Counted from the stretch's first letter, positions 32,758 through 41,529 are shown. The stretch is DNA of 64,000 nt from Microbispora sp. H11081 (GCF_012999535.1 NZ_JABBWV010000014.1:1-64000); one strand, 5' to 3'. The notes: generated by a model from the letters alone, not told the origin. Numbers and translations are program-made.

Positions 32758-32772
32758 TGAAAATCATTGTCA
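32758..32772 (-). promoter_or_regulatory. Zur box upstream of the zinc importer operon
   Basis: On the minus strand the 15-mer TGACAATGATTTTCA matches the Streptomyces Zur consensus TGAAAATGATTTTCA as I remember it at 14 of 15 positions. It begins one base into a TTGACA -35-like hexamer (32773-32768), 58 bases from the start of the binding-protein gene. Zur with zinc would block the promoter. It also covers the stop codon of the upstream GDPD gene. Confidence 0.85.
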
Positions 32773-33771
32773 ACTTGTGGCGATCCGCCGGGAACGCCCC
32801 GCGAGCACGGCCCGCGCCGTTCCCGGGTTGTCGGCGAAGACCCCGTCCACGCCGAGGTCGTACAGCATCGCCAGCCAGCCCATAACGTCTCCCGTCGCCC
32901 GTTCGTAGGCGGCGCCGTCCGGGTCGCCGCGCCGGAAGTCGGCCGGGAGCTGGGCGTTCTCGTCGCGGACGGTCCACACGTGTACGTCGAGCCCCACCCT
33001 GTGCGCGTCCCGCACCAGGGTCGTGGGGGCGAGGAGACGACCATCGGGACCGGTCGGCACCACCCGGGAGGTCGCCACGCCGATGCCGTCCGCGTACGTC
33101 GCGACCTCCTCGAGCCCGGCGGGCGTGACCATCCGGTCGTACGCCGCGCCGGAGCCGCCGATCAGCTGGATCAGCGGCAGCCGGGTCGCCCCGCGCAGCT
33201 CGCGCAGGTTGCCCTCCTCGAACGACTGGATGAAGACCGGGTCGCTCCGGTGACGCCAGCCGCGCCGGTCCAGCACGCCGAGCAGCGGCTCCTCCAGCGG
33301 CAGGCCGATGGAGGCGAAATAGGACGGGTGCTTGGTCTCGGGGTAGACGCCCACGCCGTTCCGCCGGGCCAGCTCGACGACCTCGTCGAAGGTCGGGATC
33401 ACGGCCAGGCCGTCGAAGGCGGCGTTGCCCGGCCGCAGGGCGGGGATGCGCTCGGTGGCCCGCAGCGTACGCAACTCCGCCAGCGTGAAGTCCTCGGTGA
33501 ACCAGCCGGTGACGGTCACCCCGTCGATGGTCTTGGTGGTGCGGCGGGCGGCGAACTCCGGGTGGTCCGCCACGTCCGTGGTCCCCGAGATCTCGTTCTC
33601 GTGCCGGGCCACCAGGACGTGGTCTTTGGTGGAGACCAGGTCGGGCTCGATGTAGTCGGCCCCGAGCGCGATCGCCGTCTCGTACGACGGCAGCGTGTGC
33701 TCCGGCCGCAGGGCGCTGGCGCCCCGGTGGGCGATGACGAGGGGTTCAGGCTGGTGCGGCACAGCGGCCAC
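32770..33771 (-). CDS. Glycerophosphodiester phosphodiesterase (GDPD)
   Basis: 333 residues, the TIM-barrel GDPD domain throughout. Catalytic residues are seen in VIAHRGASALRPEHTLPSY (general acid/base His and Glu) and in YIEPDLVSTKDHVLVARHEN (metal-binding Glu/Asp, second His). No signal peptide is evident, so a cytoplasmic or non-classically located form. It hydrolyses glycerophosphodiesters to sn-glycerol-3-phosphate and an alcohol. It is separated from glutamine synthetase by a strong terminator; the ZnuA operon's Zur box overlaps its stop codon. Confidence 0.9.
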   Translation of the reverse strand: MAAVPHQPEPLVIAHRGASALRPEHTLPSYETAIALGADYIEPDLVSTKDHVLVARHENEISGTTDVADHPEFAARRTTKTIDGVTVTGWFTEDFTLAELRTLRATERIPALRPGNAAFDGLAVIPTFDEVVELARRNGVGVYPETKHPSYFASIGLPLEEPLLGVLDRRGWRHRSDPVFIQSFEEGNLRELRGATRLPLIQLIGGSGAAYDRMVTPAGLEEVATYADGIGVATSRVVPTGPDGRLLAPTTLVRDAHRVGLDVHVWTVRDENAQLPADFRRGDPDGAAYERATGDVMGWLAMLYDLGVDGVFADNPGTARAVLAGRSRRIATS

Positions 33772-33779
33772 CGTATACG

Positions 33780-33814
33780 CGTACGGCTCCCGCGCCGGAG
33801 GCGGGAGCCGTACG
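33780..33814 (-). terminator. Terminator after the glutamine synthetase gene
   Basis: A perfect 14-bp stem (CGTACGGCTCCCGC at 33780-33793, its complement at 33801-33814) with a 7-nt loop lies 17 bases beyond the stop of the leftward glnII gene and before the GDPD start. No T-run follows. Confidence 0.8.
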
Positions 33815-33831
33815 AAGGAAGAGGGGGGCTG

Positions 33832-34845
33832 TCAGACCTGGCCGGCCTTCTCCAGAGCGGCGCAGCAGGTGCCGACCATCAGGCGGGTGACGACGTAGGG
33901 GTCGACGTTGGCGTTGGGGCGCCGGTCCTCGATGTAGCCCTTCTTGTCCACCTCGACCTGCCACGGGATGCGGACGGACGCGCCGCGGTCGGAGACACCG
34001 TAGCTGAACTCGTCCCACCGGCCGGTCTCGTGGTGGCCGGTGAGGCGGTCCTCGACGCCGTGGCCGTAGTTCTTGACGTGCTCCATGGCGTTCTCGCCCA
34101 GGGCCTCGCACGCGGTGATGATCGGGTCGTAGCCCTCGCGCATCGCCTTCGTGGAGAAGTTGGTGTGCGCGCCGGCGCCGTTCCAGTCGCCCTTCACCGG
34201 CTTGGGGTCGAGCGTGGCGGCCACGTCGAACTCCTCGGCGGTGCGGTAGAGCAGCCAGCGGGCGACCCACATGTGGTCGGAGACCTCCAGCGGACCGGCG
34301 GGGCCAACCTGGAACTCCCACTGGCCGGGCATGACCTCGGCGTTGATGCCGGAGATCTTCAGGCCGGCGGCCAGGCAGCGGTCGAGGTGCAGCTCGACGA
34401 TGTCACGGCCGAACACCTCGTCGGCGCCGACACCGCAGTAGTAGCCGCCCTGCGGAGCGGGGAATCCGCCCAGCGGGAAGCCGAGCGGGCGGCCCTCCTT
34501 GAAGAAGGTGTACTCCTGCTCGATGCCGAACCACGAGTCCTGGTCGGCGAACCGCTCGGCCACCTCGGCGAGCGGGGAGCGGGTGTTGGTGGCGTGCGGC
34601 GTCATGTCGGTGTGCAGGACCTCGCACAGGACCAGTACGTTGTCGCCGCCCCGGATCGGGTCGGGGCAGGTGAAGACCGGCTTGAGCACCAGGTCGGACG
34701 CGTGACCGCTGGCCTGGTTGGTGCTGGACCCGTCGAAGCCCCACAGCGGCGGCTCGGCGCCGTCCGCGAGGACCTTGGTCTTGGAGCGGAGCTTCGCGGT
34801 CGGCTCCGTGCCGTCGATCCAGATGTACTCGGCCTTGTAGGTCAC
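33832..34845 (-). CDS. glnII: Glutamine synthetase type II
   Basis: 337 residues from GTG 34845 (GAAGGGATCGAC upstream), the normal size of the eukaryote-like GSII found in Streptomyces and rhizobia. Visible elements are YIWIDGTEP, LPLWGFDGSST-type PPLWGFDGSSTNQA, the GIEQEYTFF metal-binding region, MPGQWEFQVGP, the ATP-binding NGAGAHTNFSTKAM and RGASVRIPWQVE with DRRPNANVDPY. GSII assimilates ammonium and lacks the adenylylation site of GSI. The 34925-34990 upstream stretch is AT-rich with GTAAC-n6-GTTAAC, reminiscent of GlnR half-sites, but spacing is not fully canonical. Ends in a strong terminator. Confidence 0.95.
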   Translation of the reverse strand: MTYKAEYIWIDGTEPTAKLRSKTKVLADGAEPPLWGFDGSSTNQASGHASDLVLKPVFTCPDPIRGGDNVLVLCEVLHTDMTPHATNTRSPLAEVAERFADQDSWFGIEQEYTFFKEGRPLGFPLGGFPAPQGGYYCGVGADEVFGRDIVELHLDRCLAAGLKISGINAEVMPGQWEFQVGPAGPLEVSDHMWVARWLLYRTAEEFDVAATLDPKPVKGDWNGAGAHTNFSTKAMREGYDPIITACEALGENAMEHVKNYGHGVEDRLTGHHETGRWDEFSYGVSDRGASVRIPWQVEVDKKGYIEDRRPNANVDPYVVTRLMVGTCCAALEKAGQV

Positions 34846-35067
34846 GTCGATCCCTTCGAGCGAGGCGGCCTGGGCGTTTCGTCCGCCACGCCCAACAGTG
34901 CCGTTGTGGGATTTCATAGCCTTTGCCCGTTTGTAACTGGAGCGTTAACGCGCGTTTCTTTACCAGGCGGTGTTTTGTCCTGTTGTGACCTGCGGCACAT
35001 GATCTCCATTCTTTTGGGCACTCGTAGGACGTCCACCAATCGCAACCGCACCTAGGAGTGAGGGCAG

Positions 35068-35628
35068 ATGGTCTTGTTGGGCCTGCTTCTGGTCCTGATC
35101 GCGGCGGCCGCTGTGATCGAGGTGTCGGTGAACGACACCGCGAACACTCTGCCGATCACCGTTCTCGATCGCACGTTCAACTTCAGCCCGTTCGAGCTGT
35201 TCATGGCCGGTGTCGTGACCACCGCCGTCTTCGTCGCCGGTCTGCTGCTCATCACCGGCGGCATGCGCCGCTCCGCCGTGAAGCGCCGCAAGCTGCGCGA
35301 GGCCCGTCTCGCGGAGCGGGACCGCGTGTCCCGCCTGGAGGCCGAGAAGCGCGACCTGGAGCGCCGCCTGGAGACCAGCTCGACGGCCGCGCATCCCAAG
35401 GTCGACCGGGACCGCGACGGCGTCGACGACCGCACCGAGGCCAGGACTGAGGCCAAGACCGAGGACAGGGCTGCGGCGAAGGCCGAGGACAGGGCGGCGG
35501 CCAGGACTGAGGACAGGGTCGAGGGTCCCACCGCGCCGCACGACCGCGTCTCGGTGCCCGCTCAGCAGTCCTCCCCCGACCGGCTCGTGGCGGGCGGCCG
35601 GCACTCGGCCGACGAGCGCCGCGCCTGA
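35068..35628 (+). CDS. Two-segment membrane protein with charged coiled-coil tail (LapA-like)
   Basis: 186 residues. Two hydrophobic segments (about 2-18 and 45-66) frame a short periplasmic loop, as in LapA-type proteins. A basic stretch and a coiled coil (~70-110: REARLAERDRVSRLEAEK) follow. Residues ~112-145 carry DRDRDGVDD, a Ca2+-binding-like motif of thrombospondin type 3, then a repeat of EDRAAA-K/R units. AGGAGTGAGG precedes the ATG at 35068. Function unknown; probable scaffold or envelope role. Confidence 0.65.
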   Translation: MVLLGLLLVLIAAAAVIEVSVNDTANTLPITVLDRTFNFSPFELFMAGVVTTAVFVAGLLLITGGMRRSAVKRRKLREARLAERDRVSRLEAEKRDLERRLETSSTAAHPKVDRDRDGVDDRTEARTEAKTEDRAAAKAEDRAAARTEDRVEGPTAPHDRVSVPAQQSSPDRLVAGGRHSADERRA

Positions 35629-35651
35629 CCCGGCATGCCGGGGATCACACT

Positions 35652-35687
35652 CGCCCGCGGGCCGTTCCGGCGCCCGGCCCGCGGGCG
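35652..35687. terminator. Bidirectional terminator hairpin
   Basis: A perfect 13-bp stem (CGCCCGCGGGCCG at 35652-35664 and its complement at 35675-35687) with a 10-nt loop lies between the convergent membrane-protein gene (ends 35628) and DUF72 gene (ends 35692), so it could serve both. Confidence 0.8.
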
Positions 35688-35691
35688 CCGG

Positions 35692-36462
35692 TCATGACCG
35701 GACCTGCGCCGTTCTCGGCGGGCGCGCCCTGGTGACATCCGGCCTCCGCGCGCACGCCAGCTCCGCGAAGGTGATCGCGTTGCGTACGGCGGCGCCGCCG
35801 GGATCGTTGTTGAAGTAGACGTAGGCGTCCGGCACGTCCCCCACGCGCTCCACCCAGCTGCCCAACGCCTGTGCGCCGTAGCTGGGCCACGGCTCGGCCC
35901 GCCCCTCGTGGAAGCGCAGGTAGACCCAGTCGGCCGTACGCCACAGGGGGCCGGCGGGCCGGCCGAGACGGTCCGCCCAGCACAGCGCGGCCCCGAACTC
36001 CGTCAGCAGGTCGCGGATCTCCCCGGTCCACCACGAGGCGTGCCGCGGCTCCACCGCCACCCGTACGGCACGCGGAAACCGGGCCAGACAGGCCCGCAGC
36101 CGGCCCGCGTCCACCTGCAGCGTCGGCGGCAGTTGCAGCAGGATCGGGCCCAGCTTCGAGCCGAGACCCTCGGCCACGCCCATCAGCCGCTCGACCGGCT
36201 CCTCCGGGTCCTTCAACCGCTTGATGTGCGTGAGGAAGCGGCTCGCCTTGACCGCCATGACGAAGTCGGGCGGCGTACGCTCCCGCCACGACTCGAACGT
36301 CTCCCGCTTCGGCAACCGGTAGAAGGCGTTGTTGTTCTCGACCGTGGCGAAGATCTCGCCGTAGCTCTCCAGCCACAGCCGCTGCGGCACGCCCCCGTAG
36401 ACGACGTCGCGCCAGTCGGCGTACTGCCAGCCGGAGGTCCCCACCAGCACGGGCATGCCCAT
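35692..36462 (-). CDS. DUF72 family protein
   Basis: 256 residues. The TIM-barrel-like DUF72 (YecE) family pattern is clear: VLVGTSGWQYADWRDVVYGG, ENNNAFYRLPKRETFESWRE, the VEPRHASWW element and the C-terminal DAYVYFNNDPGGAAVRNA. Family function is not established, though nucleic-acid processing has been suggested from fold comparisons. The start could be ATG 36462 or 36456. It is divergent from the DJ-1/PfpI gene. Confidence 0.88.
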   Translation of the reverse strand: MGMPVLVGTSGWQYADWRDVVYGGVPQRLWLESYGEIFATVENNNAFYRLPKRETFESWRERTPPDFVMAVKASRFLTHIKRLKDPEEPVERLMGVAEGLGSKLGPILLQLPPTLQVDAGRLRACLARFPRAVRVAVEPRHASWWTGEIRDLLTEFGAALCWADRLGRPAGPLWRTADWVYLRFHEGRAEPWPSYGAQALGSWVERVGDVPDAYVYFNNDPGGAAVRNAITFAELACARRPDVTRARPPRTAQVRS

Positions 36463-36539
36463 CCCCTACCCCGCGTACGGCATAGATCGCACTCGTCCGG
36501 GCACGCGACGTCAAGACCGAGCAAAAGAGGGGAGCAACA

Positions 36540-37085
36540 ATGATCCAGGGCAAGACGATCGCATTCCTCGTCGCCCCCGAGGGGGTCGAGCAGGTCGAGC
36601 TCACCGAACCGTGGCGGGCCGTCGAGCAGGCGGGCGCCACGCCGAAGTTGGTCTCAGTGGAACGCGGGGAGATCCAGGCGTTCAACCACCTCGACAAGGC
36701 CGGCACCTTCCCCGTGGACGCCGTCGCGGGAGAGGTCACCGCCGCCGACTTCGACGCGCTGGTCCTCCCCGGCGGCGTCGCCAACCCCGACTTCCTGCGG
36801 ACGCGGCCGGAGGCCGTACGGTTCGTCAAGGAGTTTTTCGACGCGGGCAAGCCGGTCGCGGCGATCTGCCACGCGCCGTGGACCCTCGTGGAGGCCGACG
36901 TGGTGCGCGGGCGCACACTGACCTCCTGGCCCAGCCTGCAGACCGATCTCCGCAACGCGGGAGCGACCTGGGTGGACCAGGAGGTCATGGTCTGCACGGG
37001 TGGCCCGAACACGTTGGTCACCAGCCGGAAGCCGGACGATCTCAAGGCCTTCTGCCAGGCCGCCGTGGACGCGTTCGGCGCCTGA
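36540..37085 (+). CDS. DJ-1/PfpI family protein
   Basis: 181 residues. The PfpI/YraA-like fold has the nucleophile Cys in PVAAICHAPWTLVEADVV (about residue 106) and the supporting Glu near the N-terminus (VEQVELTEPW). The general pattern of stress proteins such as general stress protein 18 is kept. These proteins are variously reported as deglycases, chaperones or proteases; no activity is assigned here. RBS GAGGGGAGCAACA lies just before the ATG. Confidence 0.9.
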   Translation: MIQGKTIAFLVAPEGVEQVELTEPWRAVEQAGATPKLVSVERGEIQAFNHLDKAGTFPVDAVAGEVTAADFDALVLPGGVANPDFLRTRPEAVRFVKEFFDAGKPVAAICHAPWTLVEADVVRGRTLTSWPSLQTDLRNAGATWVDQEVMVCTGGPNTLVTSRKPDDLKAFCQAAVDAFGA

Positions 37086-37151
37086 ACCAGGGCTTTCCGG
37101 GCGGATCAAGGTCTGTCATGCTTTTCGGATGTACTTCCGTGGACTCACGGC

Positions 37152-38030
37152 ATGACCGAGGTTTTCACGCTCGGAGAGGCATTGGGCGTCGTCTCCGGCG
37201 ACAGGCTGCGGCATGACACGACCATCCGCCTCGACGTCGAAGGGCCGGAGCTGACGACGGCGATCGGCCTGGCCCGGCTCGGCCACACGGTGAGCTGGCT
37301 GGGCCGGGTCAGCGCCGACGAGCTCGGCACCCGCACGCTGGCGGTCCTGCGCGGCGAAGGCGTGGACGTCTCCCACGTACGGGTGGACGAGACCGCGGCG
37401 ACCGGGCTGATCCTCCGCCAGCGGCGCATCGGCCGGTCGTCGCATGCCGTCCACTACAGGGAAGGCTCGGCCGGATCACACCTGTCGACCGGCGACGTGC
37501 CCGGCGAGGTGGTCCAGTCGGCGCGGATCCTGCACGTCACCGGCGTCACCCTCGGGCTGAGCGGCCTCGCGTGGAGCGCCGTGCACCACGCGGTCAAGCT
37601 CGCCAAGGACGCCGGGGCGCTCATCTCCGTGGACGTCAACCACCGCGCGAACCTCTGGCAGAGCGCGGAGGAGGCCCGCCAGGGGCTCACCGAACTCGCC
37701 GCCTCGGCCGACGTGCTGTTCGCGACCCAGGACGAGCTCTCGCTCGTCGAGCCCGTGCTCGCGTCCACCTCCGAACTGGTCGTGACCCGGGGTGCCAAGG
37801 GAGCCAGCGCCACCGTCGAGGGCCTGCGGTACGACACACAGGCCGCCCCCGTGACCGCGGTCGACCCCTCCGAGGTCGGAGGCGCGTTCGTCGCGGGCTA
37901 TCTCAGCGCGATCCTGGACGGGCTGCACCCCGCGGACCGCCTCAAGCGCGGCATCTCGGTGGCCGCGTTCGCCGTCGCGAGTTACAGCTCCTGGCAGGGC
38001 CTGCCCACCCGCCGCGAACTGCCCCCGTGA
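37152..38030 (+). CDS. PfkB-family carbohydrate kinase with a degenerate active site
   Basis: 292 residues. The ribokinase-like fold is intact in outline: IGLARLGHTVSWLGRVSADELGTR, the LHVTGVTLGLS strand and SVDVNHRANLW. The catalytic motif, however, reads VDPSEVGGAFVAGY where active PfkB enzymes have a GAGD anion-hole/base (VDPxGAGDAFxAG): Gly-Ala-Gly-Asp is Glu-Val-Gly-Gly, so the catalytic Asp is missing. The substrate-loop G-A-E-x-N pattern is also altered (GPELTTA). It is therefore probably a pseudokinase or a decaying gene. The next sequence is a remnant of a cysteinyl-tRNA synthetase and an HNH pseudogene. Confidence 0.85.
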   Translation: MTEVFTLGEALGVVSGDRLRHDTTIRLDVEGPELTTAIGLARLGHTVSWLGRVSADELGTRTLAVLRGEGVDVSHVRVDETAATGLILRQRRIGRSSHAVHYREGSAGSHLSTGDVPGEVVQSARILHVTGVTLGLSGLAWSAVHHAVKLAKDAGALISVDVNHRANLWQSAEEARQGLTELAASADVLFATQDELSLVEPVLASTSELVVTRGAKGASATVEGLRYDTQAAPVTAVDPSEVGGAFVAGYLSAILDGLHPADRLKRGISVAAFAVASYSSWQGLPTRRELPP

Positions 38031-38333
38031 GCCCGCCGTCCTCGAGTACCGGCGGCCGGTCGACCTGACCTGGGACGCGCTCCGCGCCGCCGACGAGGAA
38101 CCGCGCCGCCATCGGCGGCGGGTGGCCGAATGGGCGCAATCGCCGAGCCGCCCGATCGACGGCGGTTACGCCGAACGCGTCCAGCGGGCACTGGACGACG
38201 ACCTCGACACCCCGGAGGCGCTGCGCCTGCCGCGCTGGAAGCCGACGCGTCGGTCACGCCACGTTTCGAGACCTTCCTCCACTTCGACCACGTGCTCGCC
38301 CTCGACCTGCCCGCCGACATCGGCCGGATCTGA
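38029..38333 (+). pseudogene. C-terminal remnant of a cysteinyl-tRNA synthetase-like protein
   Basis: From 38029 the frame reads VLEYRRPVDLTWDALRAADEE, then VAEWAQSPSRPIDGGYAERV and RALDDDLDTPEALRL. This matches the anticodon-side helical tail of class I cysteinyl-tRNA synthetase or MshC-type proteins as I know them. The sense then continues in another frame after about 38230 as ALEADASVTPRFETFLHF, ending PADIGRI at 38331, so there is at least one frameshift. The N-terminal catalytic domain is absent: the remnant overlaps the stop of the PfkB gene. It is a decayed fragment, not a gene. Confidence 0.7.
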
Positions 38334-38354
38334 CGGCGCTACTCCCTCTCCCCA

Positions 38355-40709
38355 CCTGTGGCTCCAACAAATCGCCTGCTCAGGGGTGTTGGTGGGGTGC
38401 TGGCGTGAAAGAATTCACACAAGAGTTCGAATCACGTTGGGAGGTGCGATGGATCTGTCCGACCTCGATCCTGAGCGCCACCATCGTTCGAATAGCGGAG
38501 ATGACGGCTGGTGGGATCGGCTGATCGCCGATTCTCCTTTGTGGTCGACGGACGGTTCGCTCGCCCGCGACAAGCCTGTGCACAACGCCAGTGCCACTGC
38601 CTACGAGGCCACCGCCAGCAAGACTCCAGACAGCGGGACTTCTGATGGTGACGCTTCTGCCGGTCCTGCCGGTGCGGATGCCGCCGGTGCCGATGCCGGT
38701 GCCGGTGGTCCCGAGGGAGGGGCGGATGCCGGTGGTGGGGGTGATCGGCGATCTCGGTCGTCGTGGGTGCTGGTCGCCTCGCTGAGGGAGTCGGCGCAGG
38801 CGCTGGCCTTGGCTCCGATCCCCGATACGCCCGAGATCTGCCTGGCCGAGGCCGAGGATCTGTTGTTCGCCCGCGATCGGATCACGTGTGCGCTGGCCGA
38901 GCGTGTCGGGCGGGTGCATCGGGCGGGGCAGGCCAGACAGCATGGGCATGCCTCGACCCGGAGTTGGTTGCGCACGGCCGGGGGGATGACGGTCGGGGGT
39001 GCGGGCCGCCTGCTCACCCTGGGCATCGAACTGGCGCGGCTGCCCACCGTGCGGGAGATGTTCGCCGCCGGACATCTGGCGGCGGGGGTGGTGGAGGCGA
39101 TCTGCGCCGCCGTTGCCGGGCTCTCGGATGAGCAGGCAGGGCTGGCCGAGCCGATCTTGGTGGGGTTGGCGGGGCGGGCGGGCGCGACGAGCGGGCCGAC
39201 TACGCGCGGCGGTCATTGCGGGTGCGCCCGGGCAAGGGCGGCGGCCTGGAAGGAGAGTTCTATCTGCCGCGTGAGGCGGCGGCCCGGTTGCGGGCGCTGC
39301 TGGACGCCTACGCCCGGCCACGGGCGGAGGGCGATGACCGGTCACTGGCGGAGCGTCAGGCGGACGCGTTCATCGCCCTGCTGGAACAGCAGATCACCAC
39401 CGAGCTTCTCGTGCTGGTCAACGCCGAGTCCCTCCCCACCGACCCCGACCCGGAACCTGGCCCCGAGCCGGAAGCCGACCCCGACCCCGAGGCCGCGTCG
39501 GGTAGCGACCCCGAGCCCACCAGCGAGCCCACCACGGACCCTGCGGCCGACCCGACGACGGAGACCGCCGAAGACCCTGCGCAGGGCGGGGCCCCCTACG
39601 ACACCCCAGGCAGCGACGACAACGACGACACCGAGGACGCCGGGGCGGCCGAGACTGGCCGCCAGGCGTGGCAGCCCGGGGAGGCCAAGGTCGCGCCGGT
39701 CAGCCCGGACAGCGATCACACCAACTATCCCTCCGAGTACGACAAGACCGACGCAAACACGACAGGTGCCAGAACAAGCGGCAGTGCGGTTGACGCGGAT
39801 GGCACTGCGGCTGGCGGCTCGGCCGGCCTCCGTGACGAGGAGTCCGGCGCTGACATGACCGGTCGCGCGCAGACGAGGACCGGGCAGCAAAGCTGGTCGC
39901 GGTGGGGTGAGTGGCGCTCACCCGATCCTCCGGGGGATACCCATGCCCACCACACCCACGCCGGGCCCCGGCCTGCGAGGGCGGTACCGCATGCGCACAG
40001 CAGCAGCCAGCAGAGCAGCGGTGAGCAGGGCAGCGGTGCGATCCCGCGTGGCGAGCAGACACCGGACGCGCCGACCGCGCCGACCGCGCCGACCGCGCCG
40101 GAGGCACCGCACCCGTCGGGAGAGGCGGCAGCAGGAGGACCGGCAGGGCCGCCGGGAAGAACGGCACGAGCGTCAGGAGGGGCACCGGGAGCAGCACAGG
40201 GAGCAGAGCCGCCGCCCGGCGCACCCGGAGCGGAGCCGGGAGCAGCACCGGGGGCGCCACAGGGAGCGGGGCCGGGTGCGCGGTTGGGTGCGGGGTTGGG
40301 GATGGTGCCGGGGTTGTTGCTGGCCACCGGACAGGTCCTGCCCGTCACCAGCGTGCACCGGCTGGCCCGCACCTCCACCCTCATGCGCATCATCATGGAC
40401 GCCGACGGCCAGGTCCTCGACATGGGCCGCAAAGTCCGCCTCGCCACCCCCGCCCAGCGACGGGCCATCTTCGCCCGCTACGCCACCTGCTGGATCGACG
40501 GCTGCCCACTGCCCGCCACCCTGTGCCAGATCGACCACGCCGACAACTGGAGCACCGGCGGCCTCACCGACCTGAAACTCCTCGGCCCCGCCTGCCAGTT
40601 CCACAACCGCGACCGCTACCAACACCCCCACCGCTACACCAGACGCCAAACCGGCAAAGACCGCTGGGCCTTCACCTACCACGGCCGCACCAGACGGATG
40701 CAGGTGTAG
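38355..40709 (+). repeat. Long inverted repeat, right copy (DUF222-HNH unit)
   Basis: Similar to 204-2241 in inverted orientation, beginning about 95 bases before the start codon and ending at the stop. The linker has expanded with Pro/Asp/Thr-rich and Gly/Ala-rich tracts relative to the left copy, making it longer even after a 64-bp deletion. Confidence 0.85.
38449..40709 (+). pseudogene. Frameshifted DUF222-HNH gene
   Basis: The start ATG 38449 and its GGGAGGT site are the same as in the left copy. The reading frame breaks near 39187: compared with the left copy, 64 bases are missing between two CGCG tetranucleotides (GGCGCG joined to ACGAG), which shifts the frame. The downstream frame stays open from about 39190 to TAG 40707-40709 and retains the complete HNH finger (CWIDGCPLP, IDHADNW, CQFHNRD). 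A weak TTG at 39216 could start a truncated protein, but no ribosome site supports it. The N-terminal half is also still open, so inactivation looks recent. Confidence 0.85.
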
Positions 40710-40890
40710 ATGCGCATGGACCACAGGCGCCAGAGCGCACAGCGCAGGCCCACGAAGGCACGGAGGCACCGCCGAGGCGGCAGGTACGACCGCGCCCAGA
40801 AGCCTTTGCCCGGGACTGGTCCTGGCACGCGCGGAGGCTCCGCACCTCCGAGCAGGGTGGCCGGACGAGATGCCGGCCCGGGTGCTGGGG

Positions 40891-41529
40891 TCAGACGGCC
40901 TCGAACGCCTCTGCGACGACTCGGCGGGCCTCTTCCATGGAGGCCCGTCCGAGCTCGTGAGCGACCGAGGTCATCTCCACGTCGGGCATGCCGCAGGGGA
41001 TCGCGAGGTTCCACGGCGTGAGGTCGCCGTCGACGTTGAGCGCGAAGCCGTGGCTGGTGACCGACCGGCTCGACCGCATGCCGATCGAGACGATCTTCCG
41101 GCCGGTGTCCTGTGTCCACACGCCGGTCAGCAGCTCAGACCCGGGCGGCGTGTCGCGGCGCTCCGCCGGGATACCGATCCTGGCCAGTGCCTCGACCAGC
41201 CGCAGCTCGACCTCGCGGATGTAGTCGACCACGCCCTCGTCGGACCGCAGCTTCACGATGAGATAGCCCACCAGCTGCCCGGGGCCGTGATAGGTGAGCT
41301 GACCGCCACGGCCGGTCGGCACCACGGGGATGCCGGCCGACGGGTCGGGCAGATGGGTCTCCAGCGTCCGCTTGCCGACCGTGAAGACCGGGGGATGGCT
41401 GAGCAGCCACAACGTGTCTGGCCGCGCGTCGTCCTGCCGTTCCTCGACCAGCGCGGCCATCCGCTCCATGGCCTTCTCGTAGTCGACCAGCTCGTCCTGG
41501 ATCAGCGTCAGGGGCCGTTGCCTCATCAT
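40891..41529 (-). CDS. lipB: Octanoyltransferase LipB
   Basis: 212 residues. The LipB signature RGGQLTYHGPGQLVGYLI is complete, with Lys in RKIVSIGMRSS and the catalytic Cys in WNLAIPCGMPD, forming the Cys/Lys dyad. LipB transfers octanoyl from acyl carrier protein to lipoyl domains of 2-oxoacid dehydrogenases. lipA, often next to it, is not visible in this window, so the lipoylation genes are split here. It lies next to the HNH pseudogene with a 181-base non-coding gap holding nothing recognisable. Confidence 0.95.
   Translation of the reverse strand: MMRQRPLTLIQDELVDYEKAMERMAALVEERQDDARPDTLWLLSHPPVFTVGKRTLETHLPDPSAGIPVVPTGRGGQLTYHGPGQLVGYLIVKLRSDEGVVDYIREVELRLVEALARIGIPAERRDTPPGSELLTGVWTQDTGRKIVSIGMRSSRSVTSHGFALNVDGDLTPWNLAIPCGMPDVEMTSVAHELGRASMEEARRVVAEAFEAV

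Noticed and set aside
34925-34990. GlnR box upstream of glnII
   Set aside because: GTAAC-n6-GTTAAC is present but the next half-sites are not at 11-bp steps; mentioned in the gene entry only.
39216-40709. Separate functional HNH protein starting at TTG 39216
   Set aside because: No ribosome site, and alignment with the left copy shows it is the shifted second half of one gene.
40710-40890. Gene in the gap between the HNH pseudogene and lipB
   Set aside because: Only Arg/Pro-rich frames without ribosome sites; nothing recognisable.
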